From: Caldilineaceae bacterium
Lineage (GTDB): Bacteria; Chloroflexota; Anaerolineae; Caldilineales; Caldilineaceae
NCBI GenBank assembly: GCA_026705565.1
Contig: JAPPAJ010000050.1
Coordinates: 1 to 46,915, forward strand
DNA: 46,915 bases
Direction: 5' to 3'
A program made the translations under genes and the position numbers. Each line of letters starts with the position of its first letter. Positions within the stretch are counted from its first letter, which is position 1. The notes below the pieces were generated by a model. The model was not told where the DNA came from. It saw only the letters and a list, made by a program, of their open reading frames with translations, and ran no database searches. This document shows, piece by piece, positions 24,188 to 33,764 of the stretch.

Positions 24188-24222
24188 GTGTCGTTTCCGC
24201 GCTGCTTGGCGCCCACTGCGAG

Positions 24223-25833
24223 TCAACCGTCCCTTGAAACATACTCGATAACGCGGAGCGCCTCGAACTCCCAGTCCGCTGCCACCCGATACCTAACCTC
24301 CAGGGCACGGGGCACCAGTCTCTCGGGATCGGTGTACCAATCGTGGGAATAGACAAGGAACAAGCGCTCCCGACCGATGAGTTGCTCATGCATGTACGGC
24401 AGGTGGGCACGGCTCATCTTGGGTTCCGCCACATCGCCGGAGAACACTGGTTCGGGCAGGGGAATCTGCTCGATTGCAGGCGCTCCCTCCACTGTGGCGT
24501 AGTGGTAGGCGAAAGGCAGTTGGGCCCAGTTGGCGTGGAACAGGACCGCTTCACCTTCCCCGGCCCGGGTGGCAACGAGAGTTGCCGCGGCCCGCCAACC
24601 TTCCCGTTCGCCGTCCCGATAGTAGCCGCCCAGGGCGGCCACCTGCCCCGCGCACAGGAGCAGGATCGCTGCAATTTGCAGTGGAGCCTTCAGCCTGTGC
24701 GATAGGCGTTGCCACGCGTTGCCCGGATCGGATCGGGCGCCGGCACCGGTCTTGAGTCCGCATATCCCCACAGCCGCGGTCATGAGCAGCGGCAGATGGA
24801 TCCAGTTCAGGGAGCGGATGTGCCAAATGGGCTTTACGATCTCCGCAGCCGCAGCCATCAGGGGCGGTGCCAGGAAGAGACTCAGCAACAGAAACCCGCG
24901 CACCGGAGACCGGCGCAGGTGCCAGACGCCGAGACCGGCCAAGCCGAGGAGAAAGCCAAATCCCGCAAGCTGTAGCATGGGCGCATCCAGCCAGCCGAAC
25001 CCTGTCAACCGAAGATAGGTCCAGGCCACGGTCTCCACAGTCAGGGGCTGAACCCAGAATTCCCAGACAATACGGACCGTCTGGGCCCAAAACGCCGGAG
25101 CCCAGGGCAGCCACATCAAGAACGCCAGACCAAGCGCGGTGACCCAGTTGAACGTGAACCCCCTGGCGTTGAGGGCAGGATATTGCGGGAACTTATGGCC
25201 GCGGCGCGCCATCCAGCGCCAAGCCAGTACCGGGAGCGTGAGAGCCACGGCGAGGAACGGACCACCGGTGTTGTGGGTATAGGACGCGCCGGCGAGGCAT
25301 ACGGCCAAGCCAATCCAGAACCCGCGCGCCGAGTCCATGGCCTCCCGTCGCAGCAGGTTCACCATGCAGACCAGGGCGCCGCACACCCAGAGCGTGAGCA
25401 GGGCGTACATGCGCGCCTCCTGCCCGATTTCCACCTGCATGGGCGTCAGGGCCAGCAGCAGGGCCGCCACAAACGCGGTGCGGCGGCGGCTGAGCTGCAT
25501 GACCACGATGTAGTAGACCGGTACGGTCAGGGTTCCCGCCAGCACAGACGGCATGCGCAGAGCCGTCAGGGATGTCCCCAGGAAAGTCGCCCAGATGTCC
25601 AGAACCTGGTAGTAGAAGGGCGGGTGCATGTCCCACCGCCTCAGGAACAGCCACAGGTCGGCCGGTGAATTGCGGGCGGTGGTCTCCAGGCTGATTGCTT
25701 CGTCCAGCCACAGGGAGTGGGCCTCCAGCAAGACCAGGCGGGTCAGCAGCGCGACCGCGGTCACAATCAGGAGCTGCAGCAGCACCTGGGTCACGTGCCT
25801 GACATAGTACCGACTGTAGGATGGGCCTTGCAT
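24223..25833 (-). CDS. GT39-like membrane glycosyltransferase (ArnT/PMT superfamily)
   Basis: A 536-aa polytopic membrane protein of the GT-C fold. After a first membrane helix (VLLQLLIVTAVALLTRLVLLE) comes the catalytic LWLDEAISLE loop (Asp44, Glu45), then WDMHPPFYYQVLDIW and the QEARMYALLTLW segment typical of lipid-phosphate-sugar-dependent glycosyltransferases. At least eight further hydrophobic segments are visible, followed by a soluble C-terminal part. It would transfer a sugar from a polyprenyl-phosphate donor on the outer face of the membrane. The start at 25833 is the ATG nearest the first helix; the frame extends upstream to 26127 but would then overlap the divergent dehydrogenase. 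Confidence 0.86.
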   Translation of the reverse strand: MQGPSYSRYYVRHVTQVLLQLLIVTAVALLTRLVLLEAHSLWLDEAISLETTARNSPADLWLFLRRWDMHPPFYYQVLDIWATFLGTSLTALRMPSVLAGTLTVPVYYIVVMQLSRRRTAFVAALLLALTPMQVEIGQEARMYALLTLWVCGALVCMVNLLRREAMDSARGFWIGLAVCLAGASYTHNTGGPFLAVALTLPVLAWRWMARRGHKFPQYPALNARGFTFNWVTALGLAFLMWLPWAPAFWAQTVRIVWEFWVQPLTVETVAWTYLRLTGFGWLDAPMLQLAGFGFLLGLAGLGVWHLRRSPVRGFLLLSLFLAPPLMAAAAEIVKPIWHIRSLNWIHLPLLMTAAVGICGLKTGAGARSDPGNAWQRLSHRLKAPLQIAAILLLCAGQVAALGGYYRDGEREGWRAAATLVATRAGEGEAVLFHANWAQLPFAYHYATVEGAPAIEQIPLPEPVFSGDVAEPKMSRAHLPYMHEQLIGRERLFLVYSHDWYTDPERLVPRALEVRYRVAADWEFEALRVIEYVSRDG

Positions 25834-25879
25834 GCGTTTCCCGGTGGGCGGCGCGTCGTGTGCGTGATTCGAGTACGCT

Positions 25880-25885
25880 TTATAC
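25880..25885 (+). promoter_or_regulatory. -10-like element between divergent genes
   Basis: TATACT lies between the divergent glycosyltransferase and dehydrogenase starts; the opposite strand reads TATAAA one base offset. The same TATACTG string occurs upstream of the ABC operon at 28193. No good -35 box is found. Confidence 0.3.
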
Positions 25886-25963
25886 TGCCCGGATTGTGCC
25901 CGCGGTGCACACTTGAACCGCGGTCCGTCCGCCGCCGGCCAACCAAACCGGGTCCGCCACTCC

Positions 25964-26950
25964 TTGAACACCAGAGTCCAGTTCACCGCGCCCGGCGTTG
26001 CCGAGCTCGTCCATACCGAACTGCCCGTCTGCGGACCGGACCGGCTGCTGGTGCGCGCCATCGCCTCGCTCATTAGCCCCGGCACCGAACGGGCCTTTCT
26101 GCTGGGCCTCGAAAACACCGCCCGCAACTATCCCATGGGAGCCGGCTACAGCATGGTGGCGGAAGTGGTCGAGGTCGGTGCCGAGGTCTCCGGCTGGGCG
26201 GAGGGGGACCGGCTGGCCGTGCCCATTGAACATCAGCGGATTGCGGCCGTGCATCCGCAGCATTGCACGCCCGTACCGGACGACCTCGCCAGCGAACAGG
26301 CCTGTTTCTTCTTCATGGCCGCCATTGCCCTCCAGGGAGTGCGCAAGGCTCGCATCGAGCTGGGCGAAGGCGTCGCCACGCTGGGCGCGGGCATCATCGG
26401 CCTCCTGGCCATGCAGTGGGCCAAGCTCAACGGCGCGGTGCCTGCCTTGACGTTGGATGTGGACGACACCCGACTTGAACTTGCCCGGGAGCTGGGCGCC
26501 GATGCGGCCCTCCAGATGCAGGGCGACTACCTGGACCGAATCGCAGCCCTCTGTGATGGCGGCAAACCACAGGTGGTGGTGGATGCTACCGGACACCCCG
26601 CCGCCGTGACGTCGGCCTTCGATGTCATCGGCCACCACGGCCGGTTGGTGCTGCTGGGCAGCACGCGGGGCAACACGCCGGACGTCAACTTCTACCGGGA
26701 CGTCCACAAGACCGGCCTAACCCTGATCGGCGCGCACAACTCGGTCCGGCCCGCCGCCGACAGTTCCCCCGGCTATTGGACAATAGCGGACGATCACCGC
26801 CTGGTTCTGCGCTGCCTGGCCGCCGGCAGGCTCCGGGTTGCCGGCTTGGCGACCCACCGTTTCGCCTGGGAGGACGCGCCGGCCGCCTACGCCGAACTGA
26901 CCACCTGGAACCCGGAGACCCTGGGCCTGATCCTCAACTGGGCGGACTGA
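25964..26950 (+). CDS. Zinc-independent MDR-type dehydrogenase (BchC-like)
   Basis: About 328 aa of the medium-chain dehydrogenase/reductase superfamily. The nucleotide-binding loop is [18 protein letters not shown]. The N-terminal catalytic segment reads [15 protein letters not shown], so the usual Cys zinc ligand is absent, as in the subfamily close to bacteriochlorophyllide a dehydrogenases and threonine-dehydrogenase-like proteins. Substrate unknown. The start is uncertain: TTG at 25964 begins the typical [10 protein letters not shown] strand, while another TTG at 25913 would add 17 residues; neither has a clear Shine-Dalgarno site. It precedes nrdB by 74 bases. Confidence 0.85.
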   Translation: MNTRVQFTAPGVAELVHTELPVCGPDRLLVRAIASLISPGTERAFLLGLENTARNYPMGAGYSMVAEVVEVGAEVSGWAEGDRLAVPIEHQRIAAVHPQHCTPVPDDLASEQACFFFMAAIALQGVRKARIELGEGVATLGAGIIGLLAMQWAKLNGAVPALTLDVDDTRLELARELGADAALQMQGDYLDRIAALCDGGKPQVVVDATGHPAAVTSAFDVIGHHGRLVLLGSTRGNTPDVNFYRDVHKTGLTLIGAHNSVRPAADSSPGYWTIADDHRLVLRCLAAGRLRVAGLATHRFAWEDAPAAYAELTTWNPETLGLILNWAD

Positions 26951-27024
26951 CGATCGTCCGGACCCGCTGTGCCCGTGCTTTCCCATCCCGTCAACCATTC
27001 CCTTCACCACACCCCGCCCCGCCG

Positions 27025-28149
27025 ATGACCCTCAACTGGAACACTCCGACACCCTCGATATCCGTCCCGACAACACCCCCGTCCGCCGACACGGCGGACG
27101 GCACCGGCCTGGGCCGCATCGAGCGCGGCGCCGGGCGCGTCATGGTCAGCGAAAAGGCCATGATCAACGCCCAGGCCGATGTCAACCAGCTGCTTCCCCT
27201 CAAGTACCAATGGGCTTGGGAAAAGTACCTGGCCGGCTGCAACAACCACTGGATGCCCACGGAAGTGGCGATGCAGGCGGACATTGCGCTCTGGAAGTCG
27301 CCCTCGGGCCTGACCGCCGACGAACGGCTCATGGTGAGCCGCAACCTCGGCTTCTTTGCCACCTCCGAGTCCCTCGTGGCCAACAATATCGTCCTGGCCA
27401 TCTACCGGCACCTGACAAACCCCGAGTGCCGGCAGTACCTGCTGCGGCAGGCGTTCGAGGAGGCCATCCACACCCATACGTTTCAGTACATCTGCGAGAG
27501 TCTGGGCCTCGACGAGGGCGAACTCTTCAACATGTACCGGGAGATCCCCTCCATCACGGACAAGGCGGCCTGGGCCCTGCAGTACACCCAGACCTTCGCC
27601 GACCCGGACTTCCGGACCGGCACGCCGACCGCCGACCAGTCGTTCCTGCGCGACCTGATCGCCTTCTACGTCATCTTCGAGGGCATGTGGTTCTACACCG
27701 GGTTCGCCCAAATCCTGTCGCTGGGCCGGCGCAACAAGATGATCGGCGTGGCCGAGATGTACCAGTACATCCTGCGGGACGAATCGGTGCACCTCAACTT
27801 CGGCATCGACGTCATCAACCAAATCAAGATCGAGAACCCCCATCTGTGGACCCCGGACTTCCAGCGCGAAGTCCGGCAGATGTTCCTTGAGGCCTGCGAG
27901 CTGGAGATCGGCTACAGCCGGGACACCATGCCCAACGGCTTCCTGGGCCTGAACGCGCAGCAGTGCGAAACCTACATGCACTTCATCGTGAACCGGCGCT
28001 GCCAGCAGCTGGGCATGGCCCCGCTGTTCCCGCAGCCGGCCAACCCCTTTCCCTGGATGTCCGAGATCATCGACCTGCAGAAGGAGAAGAACTTCTTCGA
28101 GACGCGGGTCACGGACTACAAGACCGGCGGTTCCCTGGACTGGGACTGA
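27025..28149 (+). CDS. nrdB: Ribonucleotide reductase class I beta subunit, class Ic type
   Basis: A 374-aa R2 protein that holds the metal cofactor generating the oxidant for ribonucleotide reduction. Metal ligands by alignment with Chlamydia R2: Glu115 ([12 protein letters not shown]), Glu146 and His149 ([17 protein letters not shown]), a Glu in [10 protein letters not shown], and Glu/His in [14 protein letters not shown]. The radical Tyr is replaced by Phe153 and the first ligand is Glu instead of Asp, the class Ic signature of a Mn/Fe cofactor. The sequence is strikingly close to the chlamydial protein throughout, including the C-terminal [10 protein letters not shown]. The ATG at 27025 was chosen because homology starts soon after. 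No nrdA is visible in the window. A strong hairpin overlaps its stop. Confidence 0.95.
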   Translation: MTLNWNTPTPSISVPTTPPSADTADGTGLGRIERGAGRVMVSEKAMINAQADVNQLLPLKYQWAWEKYLAGCNNHWMPTEVAMQADIALWKSPSGLTADERLMVSRNLGFFATSESLVANNIVLAIYRHLTNPECRQYLLRQAFEEAIHTHTFQYICESLGLDEGELFNMYREIPSITDKAAWALQYTQTFADPDFRTGTPTADQSFLRDLIAFYVIFEGMWFYTGFAQILSLGRRNKMIGVAEMYQYILRDESVHLNFGIDVINQIKIENPHLWTPDFQREVRQMFLEACELEIGYSRDTMPNGFLGLNAQQCETYMHFIVNRRCQQLGMAPLFPQPANPFPWMSEIIDLQKEKNFFETRVTDYKTGGSLDWD

Positions 28150-28179
28150 AACCCGCGCCGGCTCGGGCGCGGGTTTCAG
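28146..28179 (+). terminator. Hairpin at the nrdB stop, possible terminator
   Basis: A perfect 14-bp stem (28146-28159 and 28166-28179) with a six-base loop begins on the last base before the nrdB stop codon. It is very GC-rich but has no T-run after it, so it may be a Rho-assisted terminator or an mRNA 3'-end stabiliser. Confidence 0.6.
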
Positions 28180-28192
28180 CGGGTGCTGTGGG

Positions 28193-28198
28193 GTATAC
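28193..28198 (+). promoter_or_regulatory. -10-like element upstream of the ABC operon
   Basis: TATACT lies 102 bases before the binding-protein ATG, just after the nrdB hairpin. The -35 region is poor (GGGTTT at the 17-base spacing), so the assignment is tentative. Confidence 0.35.
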
Positions 28199-28299
28199 TG
28201 ACGGGCCGCGGGCCCTGTGCGCGGCGAGCATAGGCCGCGGTCTTGGCTGCTGTCAGCCGATCCAACGTTCCAATCCAATCCATCCAAGGAGATGTTTCC

Positions 28300-30315
28300 A
28301 TGACCCGGAAACAGACTAGGACTCACGCGTTTTCGCGCCGTGAGTTCATTCGCCTGTCGGCAGTAACCACAGCCGGCGCGGTGGCCGTCGCCTGCGGTAG
28401 CGGCGGCGAACCGGAAGCAGAGGAGCCCGCTCCGGCTGCCGAGGCCGCGCCGGCCGCGGATGAAGCCATGGACATGGGCACCTACAAGGAAGCGCCGATG
28501 CTGGCCGACATGGTCTCCTCCGGCACCCTGCCGCCCGTTGACGAGCGCCTGCCCAGCACGCCGGGCGTAATGCCCAACGCCGGCGGCTCCAACGGCAACT
28601 ATGGCGGCGTGATGCGCCGCGGCTTCAGGGGCGTGTCCGACCGGTGGGGGCCCACCAAGATGCAGGACCGCGGCCTTGGCTGGTATGACCAAGACCTGAA
28701 CGTCCAGCCGCGCCTGGCCGAATCCTGGGAGATCAACGAGGACGCCACTGCCTGGACCTTCAACCTGCGCGAAGGCGCCAAGTGGTCCGACGGCGCTCCG
28801 TTCACCTCGGCCGACTTGCTGTGGTGGTACGAAAACGACATGCTCAACACGGACATCAACCCCTCCGTCCACCCGCGCTGGCAGTCGGGCGGTGAGACGA
28901 TGGGCCTGAGCGCCGGGGACGACTACAGCGCGACCTACACGTTCAACGAACCCAAGCCGCTGTTCATCTACGAAACCCTGCGCACCACACGCCGCATCTA
29001 CCTGCCGGGGCACTACCTGTCGCAGTTCCACATGGAATTGACTGACGACCAGGACGGGTTGCAGGCCGCCACCGAGGAGGCCGGCTTCAACGCCTGGAAC
29101 GAGTACTACGAGGACCGCCGCTGGTGGTACCTCAACCCGGACCTGCCCTCCCTGGGCCCGTGGAAGGCCGCCAACGAGCTGTCCAACGAGCTCTTCGTCA
29201 TGGAGCGCAACCCGTACTTCCCGTTCGTGGATTCCGGCGGCCAGCAACTGCCCTACATCGATCACGTCAACCACCGCCTCTTCGAGACGCCCGACGTCTT
29301 CGAGCTGCGCATCATCAACGGCGAGATCGACTTCCAGGGCCGCCACGTCTCCCTCGACAGCTTCACCCTGTTCAAGGAAAACGAGGAGAGCGGGGACTAC
29401 TCCGTCTATCTGGGTTACGCCTCCGGCCACACGGCCATCCAGCTGAACCAGACCACCAAGAATCCGCGCCTGCGCGAATTGTTCCAGAACTCCGACGTCC
29501 GCAAGGCCCTGTCGGTGGCGGTCGACCGCGTCACGCTCAACGAGCTGGTCTTCGACGGTCTCCTGACCCCGCGTCAGTACAGCCCGCTTAACAGCTCGCC
29601 GCAGGCGAACATGGCCCAGGCCAGCGCCTACATCGAGTATGACCCGGACATGGCCAACCAGCTTCTCGACGCAGCCGGCTACAGCGAAAAGAACGATGCT
29701 GGTCAGCGCCTCTGGCCCGGCACGGACGAAGTCCTCAGCTTCATCGTCGAAGGCACGGCCTCACCCGGTACGCAGGGCGAAGATGCCATCCTGCAAATCG
29801 TCAAGTACTTTGCGGAAGTAGGCATCACCGCCACGTACCAGTACTTCGAACGCTCCCTCTATACGGAACACTTCCGGGCCAACGAGATTGAGGCGGCCTT
29901 CTGGGGTGGCGACCGCACGGTTCTGCCCATCGTGGCTCCCTGGATCTTCGAAGGCACGATGATTGACCGTCCGTGGGGCGTGGCCTGGGGCCTGTACCGC
30001 AACACCGACGGGGTTGATCCCAACTCCGAGGAGCCGCCGGCAGGCCACTGGATTTGGGACATCTGGGAAATCATGGACCAGATCAACGTCGAGCCATCCG
30101 ATGCCCGACGCAACGAGCTCTTCACGCAGGTCCTGGACATCTGGGCCGAGGAGCTGCCGATGATTGGCTATCTGGGCGAGGCTCCCAAGCTCGTGATCGT
30201 GAAGAACGGCTTCATGGGCTACCTGGAAGGCTTCCCGCTGGACGACACCACCGGTGACGAGCATCTGCTCCACACCGAAACCTACTACTGGGACAATCCG
30301 GCGGACCACTCCTAA
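28300..30315 (+). CDS. Oligopeptide-type ABC transporter substrate-binding lipoprotein (SBP family 5)
   Basis: A 671-aa extracytoplasmic solute receptor. The N-terminus has a Tat-like signal (FSRREFIRLS, residues 11-20) ending in a lipobox with Cys32 (VAVACGSGG), then an Ala/Pro/Glu-rich linker. The family-5 fold is shown by RLAESWEINEDATAWTFNLR, GAKWSDGAPFTSADLLWWYE and RKALSVAVDR. AAGGAG upstream fixes the ATG. Longer than most DppA/OppA proteins. Family-5 receptors bind peptides, but many in Chloroflexota probably bind sugars or other solutes. It starts a five-gene operon. Confidence 0.93.
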   Translation: MTRKQTRTHAFSRREFIRLSAVTTAGAVAVACGSGGEPEAEEPAPAAEAAPAADEAMDMGTYKEAPMLADMVSSGTLPPVDERLPSTPGVMPNAGGSNGNYGGVMRRGFRGVSDRWGPTKMQDRGLGWYDQDLNVQPRLAESWEINEDATAWTFNLREGAKWSDGAPFTSADLLWWYENDMLNTDINPSVHPRWQSGGETMGLSAGDDYSATYTFNEPKPLFIYETLRTTRRIYLPGHYLSQFHMELTDDQDGLQAATEEAGFNAWNEYYEDRRWWYLNPDLPSLGPWKAANELSNELFVMERNPYFPFVDSGGQQLPYIDHVNHRLFETPDVFELRIINGEIDFQGRHVSLDSFTLFKENEESGDYSVYLGYASGHTAIQLNQTTKNPRLRELFQNSDVRKALSVAVDRVTLNELVFDGLLTPRQYSPLNSSPQANMAQASAYIEYDPDMANQLLDAAGYSEKNDAGQRLWPGTDEVLSFIVEGTASPGTQGEDAILQIVKYFAEVGITATYQYFERSLYTEHFRANEIEAAFWGGDRTVLPIVAPWIFEGTMIDRPWGVAWGLYRNTDGVDPNSEEPPAGHWIWDIWEIMDQINVEPSDARRNELFTQVLDIWAEELPMIGYLGEAPKLVIVKNGFMGYLEGFPLDDTTGDEHLLHTETYYWDNPADHS

Positions 30316-30345
30316 GCCCCGCCCGCGACTGCATAGCCGGCCGAC

Positions 30346-30383
30346 GACGGTGGGGACCTGCACCACAGCGGGTCCCTGCCGTC
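30346..30383 (+). promoter_or_regulatory. Intercistronic hairpin after the binding-protein gene
   Basis: In RNA, 30346-30358 pairs with 30371-30383 over 13 consecutive base pairs, two of them G-U, with a 12-base loop. There is no T-run. A stem at this place typically protects the receptor part of the transcript and lowers expression of the downstream permeases (inference). Confidence 0.5.
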
Positions 30384-30442
30384 CGGCCATGATTTGTGGT
30401 TTCCGGCCGCCTGTGGACCGGAGTTGCTAAGCCCGATTCGAC

Positions 30443-31432
30443 ATGCTGCTGTACATCATCCGTCGGATTCTGTTCATGATTCCGACGCTGGCCGCCATCT
30501 CGATCCTCTCCTTTGCCATCATTCAGTTGCCACCCGGTGACTTCCTCACCTCCTATGCGGCCCAGTTGGCCCAGGAAGGGGATTTGGTGGACGAGGAAGA
30601 ACTGGAAGCCCTAGCCCAACGCTACGGCCTGGGTCAGCCGGTCTACGTCCAATACTGGAAGTGGATCAAGGGCATCGCGACCAAGGGGGATTGGGGACAG
30701 TCCATGGAATGGCAGAAGCCTGTGGCGGAGCTGATTTGGGAACGGCTGGCCCTCACGGTCGTCCTTTCCATGTCCGCGCTCCTGGTGAGCTGGTTCATAG
30801 CCATTCCGATCGGGGTCTATTCAGCCACCAACCAATACTCGATCCTCGACTACAGCATGACCGCGTTCAGTTTCATCGGACTGGGCGTCCCCGGATTCCT
30901 GCTGGCGTTGATCATCCTCTATCTCGCCCATTCGCAGCTGAACATGAATGTGGGCGGCCTCTTTTCCGAGGAGTACATGCTGGCTCCCTGGAGCTGGGCC
31001 AAGATAATGGACATGCTTGCCCACATCTGGGTGCCCATGTTCATCGTTGCCATCTCCAGCACAGCCGGCAACATCCGCATTACCCGCGCCAACCTGCTGG
31101 ACGAGCTCAACAAGCCCTACGTCGAGACGGCGCGGGCCAAGGGCGTCAAGGAGACCAAGCTCATCTGGAAGTATCCGGTGCGGGTGGCCATGAACCCCTT
31201 CTTCAGCACCGTGGGCTGGTCCCTGGCCTCGCTCATCTCCGGCACGACACTGGTAGCCATGGTCCTGAGCCTGCAGACCACCGGCCCCATGCTGCTGCGT
31301 TCGTTAACCGCCCAGGACATGTACCTGGCCGGCACCTTCCTGTTCATGCTGAGTACCCTGACCATCATCGGCACGCTTATTTCCGACGTGCTGCTGGCCA
31401 TCGTTGACCCGCGCATTCGACTCGAACAGTAG
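30443..31432 (+). CDS. ABC transporter permease, DppB/OppB type
   Basis: A 329-aa inner-membrane permease with six predicted helices. The N-terminus (YIIRRILFMIPTLAAISILSF) is diagnostic of the DppB family. The EAA loop that contacts the ATPase reads YVETARAKGVKETKLIW. It pairs with the following permease to form the channel. The gap from the binding protein is 127 bases and includes the hairpin; the stop is TAG. It contains the usual pattern of a short periplasmic insert after helix 1. Confidence 0.93.
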   Translation: MLLYIIRRILFMIPTLAAISILSFAIIQLPPGDFLTSYAAQLAQEGDLVDEEELEALAQRYGLGQPVYVQYWKWIKGIATKGDWGQSMEWQKPVAELIWERLALTVVLSMSALLVSWFIAIPIGVYSATNQYSILDYSMTAFSFIGLGVPGFLLALIILYLAHSQLNMNVGGLFSEEYMLAPWSWAKIMDMLAHIWVPMFIVAISSTAGNIRITRANLLDELNKPYVETARAKGVKETKLIWKYPVRVAMNPFFSTVGWSLASLISGTTLVAMVLSLQTTGPMLLRSLTAQDMYLAGTFLFMLSTLTIIGTLISDVLLAIVDPRIRLEQ

Positions 31433-31480
31433 ACCGGCGACGACCGGCTTCCTGCCAACTCCAGCCCCGCACCAAGTTCC

Positions 31481-32677
31481 GTGTCCCAACAAGAGATCGC
31501 CTGGATCGACCGCACACCGGATATTCCCGAGGGACCGCCGATCCTGGAGGAGTCCGTTGCCGAGGACGAAAAGCTGTTCGTGGCGTCCTACCTGCAATTG
31601 ATGTGGTGGCGCTTCATCAAGCACCGCATGGCCGTCATTGCGGGGGTTATATTCATCGTCCTCTATTTCATCGTGGCCTTGTGCGAGTGGGTGGCGCCCT
31701 ATCTGCCGGAAACCAGCTTCATCCAATATCAGCTGTCCACCCCCAGCCGCATTCGGTGGGTGCACGAAGGACGGTTGCAACGGCCGTTCGTCTACGGCAT
31801 CAAGACCGAAAGGGACTCGGAAACCCTGAAGAAGATCTACACCGAGGACAAGGAAGTCGTGTATCCGGTCCGCTTCTTCGTACGCACCGAGGAGTACGAG
31901 GCCTGGGGCCTGTGGAGCACCGACCGGCACCTGTTCGGCATTGACGCCCCCATCGAGGAACGATCGCTGGGCGTGGTGCAGGGGCAGGGCCTGTTCATCC
32001 TGGGCACGGATCGCATCGGCCGGGATCTGTTCAGCCGGATTGTCTACGGAGCCCGCGTCTCGCTGACCATCGGCCTGGTCAGTGTCATCATCTCCCTGGT
32101 GCTGGGCCTGATCCTGGGAGGCGTCTCAGGCTACTACGGCGGCACCTTGGACAACGCCATCCAGAGGCTGATCGAGTTCATCCGCTCCATCCCGGAAATC
32201 CCCCTGATCATGGCCCTGGCGGCCGCCCTGCCGATCGACATGGACATCATCATCCGCTACTTCATGGTGACCGTGCTGCTGGCCTTTGTCGGCTGGACGG
32301 GCCTGGCGCGGGTGGTGCGGGGCCGCTTTCTCTCCCTGCGCGAAGAGGACTTCGTGATGGCGGCCCGTTTCTCCGGGTCCAGCGAGATTCGCATCATTCT
32401 GCGCCACATGATGCCTTCCTTCATGAGCCACATCATCGCCTCGCTGACCCTGGCCGTGCCGGGCATGATCCTGTCCGAAACCGGACTGAGCTTCATCGGC
32501 CTCGGCCTGCGGGCCCCCGCCATCTCCTGGGGCGTGCTGCTCCAGGAAGCCCAGAACCTGCGCTCGGTCGCCTTGGCTCCCTGGCTCCTGCTGCCCGGCG
32601 CCGCCGTGGTGCTCTCCGTCCTGGCCTTCAATTTCCTGGGTGACGGCATCCGCGATGCCGCCGACCCGTACGCCTGA
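31481..32677 (+). CDS. ABC transporter permease, DppC/OppC type
   Basis: A 398-aa inner-membrane permease starting with GTG. The N-terminal part (LQLMWWRFIKHRMAVIAGVIF) is the OppC N-terminal domain, followed by a long extracytoplasmic insert of about 130 residues. Then come LGTDRIGRDLFSRIVYGARV and the EAA loop EEDFVMAARFSGSSEIRII. The insert makes it longer than the usual ~300 aa, a version common in Chloroflexota transporters. It lies 48 bases after the first permease and 22 bases before the ATPase. Confidence 0.92.
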   Translation: MSQQEIAWIDRTPDIPEGPPILEESVAEDEKLFVASYLQLMWWRFIKHRMAVIAGVIFIVLYFIVALCEWVAPYLPETSFIQYQLSTPSRIRWVHEGRLQRPFVYGIKTERDSETLKKIYTEDKEVVYPVRFFVRTEEYEAWGLWSTDRHLFGIDAPIEERSLGVVQGQGLFILGTDRIGRDLFSRIVYGARVSLTIGLVSVIISLVLGLILGGVSGYYGGTLDNAIQRLIEFIRSIPEIPLIMALAAALPIDMDIIIRYFMVTVLLAFVGWTGLARVVRGRFLSLREEDFVMAARFSGSSEIRIILRHMMPSFMSHIIASLTLAVPGMILSETGLSFIGLGLRAPAISWGVLLQEAQNLRSVALAPWLLLPGAAVVLSVLAFNFLGDGIRDAADPYA

Positions 32678-32699
32678 CCGACAGTTCGCACAACCGATC

Positions 32700-33764
32700 A
32701 TGGAACAGGCAAACAACGGCCACGCCCCGGCCCCGGTCGACACGGACGAGGTCCTGCTCGAGATCAAGGACCTCAAGACCCACTTCTTCCTGGACCAGGG
32801 TGTTGTGCACGCCTTGGAAGGTGTGGACTTCACCGTCAACCGCGGCCAGACCATCGGCCTGGTGGGCGAATCGGGCTGCGGCAAGTCGGTGACGGCCCGG
32901 TCCATCCTGTCGATTGTGCCACCGCCCGGCCGGGTCGTGCAGGGCGAGATCCTCTTCCACCGGGCCCCGACCGCGGACCGACCCGGCGAAACCGTGGACA
33001 TGGCCCAGCTCGATCCCAAGGGCTCGCTGGCCCGGTCCATCCGCGGCGGCGACATTTCCATGGTCTTCCAGGAGCCGATGACTTCATTGAGCCCGGTCCA
33101 CACGATCGGGGCCCAGATCATCGAGGCCATCTCTCTGCACCGGGACTGTTCGCAAGAGGAGGCCGCGGAGATCACGGTCGAGATGCTGCGGCGGGTCAAC
33201 CTGCCCCAGCCGGAGGGAGTCCTCAAGCGCTATCCCCACGAGCTTTCCGGCGGCATGCGGCAGCGCGTGATGATTGCCATGGCCCTGTCGTGCCAGCCCA
33301 GCCTGCTGATTGCCGACGAGCCGACCACTGCCCTGGATGTCACCACCCAGGCCCAAATCCTGACCCTGATGCAGGAGCTCCAGGAAGAGTTCGGAATGGC
33401 CATCATCTTCATCACCCACGACCTGGGCGTAATCGCCCAGATGGTGGACTACGTGGTGGTCATGTACCTGGGCGAAGTGGTCGAAATGGCCGACGTCAAC
33501 TCGATCTTCTACGACCCCAAGCATCCCTATACGCGGTCGCTGCTGCACTCCATTCCCAAGCTGGGCCGGAAGTCCGTGGAAGGCCTGACCAGCCGCCTGA
33601 CCGCCATTCACGGGGTCGTGCCCGATCCCTACTCCATCCCCAAGGGCTGCCCCTACCACCCGCGCTGCCACGATGCCGTGCGGGGGGTCTGCGACACGGA
33701 CAATCCGACCCTACACACGCTGCCGGGAGACCACAAGGTCCGCTGCGTCCTCTATGACGACTGA
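32700..33764 (+). CDS. ABC transporter ATP-binding protein, DppD/OppD type
   Basis: A 354-aa ATPase. Walker A is [18 protein letters not shown], the Q-loop is in [13 protein letters not shown], the signature is [18 protein letters not shown], Walker B is [14 protein letters not shown] and the H-loop is [10 protein letters not shown]. The C-terminal oligopeptide/dipeptide transporter motif with an iron-sulfur-type Cys pattern ([16 protein letters not shown]) is present. The ATG at 32700 follows the permease by 22 bases. The second ATPase (DppF type) usually found next is absent; the next gene overlaps this one by 11 bases. Confidence 0.93.
   Translation: MEQANNGHAPAPVDTDEVLLEIKDLKTHFFLDQGVVHALEGVDFTVNRGQTIGLVGESGCGKSVTARSILSIVPPPGRVVQGEILFHRAPTADRPGETVDMAQLDPKGSLARSIRGGDISMVFQEPMTSLSPVHTIGAQIIEAISLHRDCSQEEAAEITVEMLRRVNLPQPEGVLKRYPHELSGGMRQRVMIAMALSCQPSLLIADEPTTALDVTTQAQILTLMQELQEEFGMAIIFITHDLGVIAQMVDYVVVMYLGEVVEMADVNSIFYDPKHPYTRSLLHSIPKLGRKSVEGLTSRLTAIHGVVPDPYSIPKGCPYHPRCHDAVRGVCDTDNPTLHTLPGDHKVRCVLYDD

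Noticed and set aside
27004-29430. An 808-codon open frame on the minus strand
   Set aside because: It lies antisense to nrdB and the ABC receptor, both well supported by motifs. Its translation is low-complexity and matches no family; long antisense frames are common in high-GC DNA.
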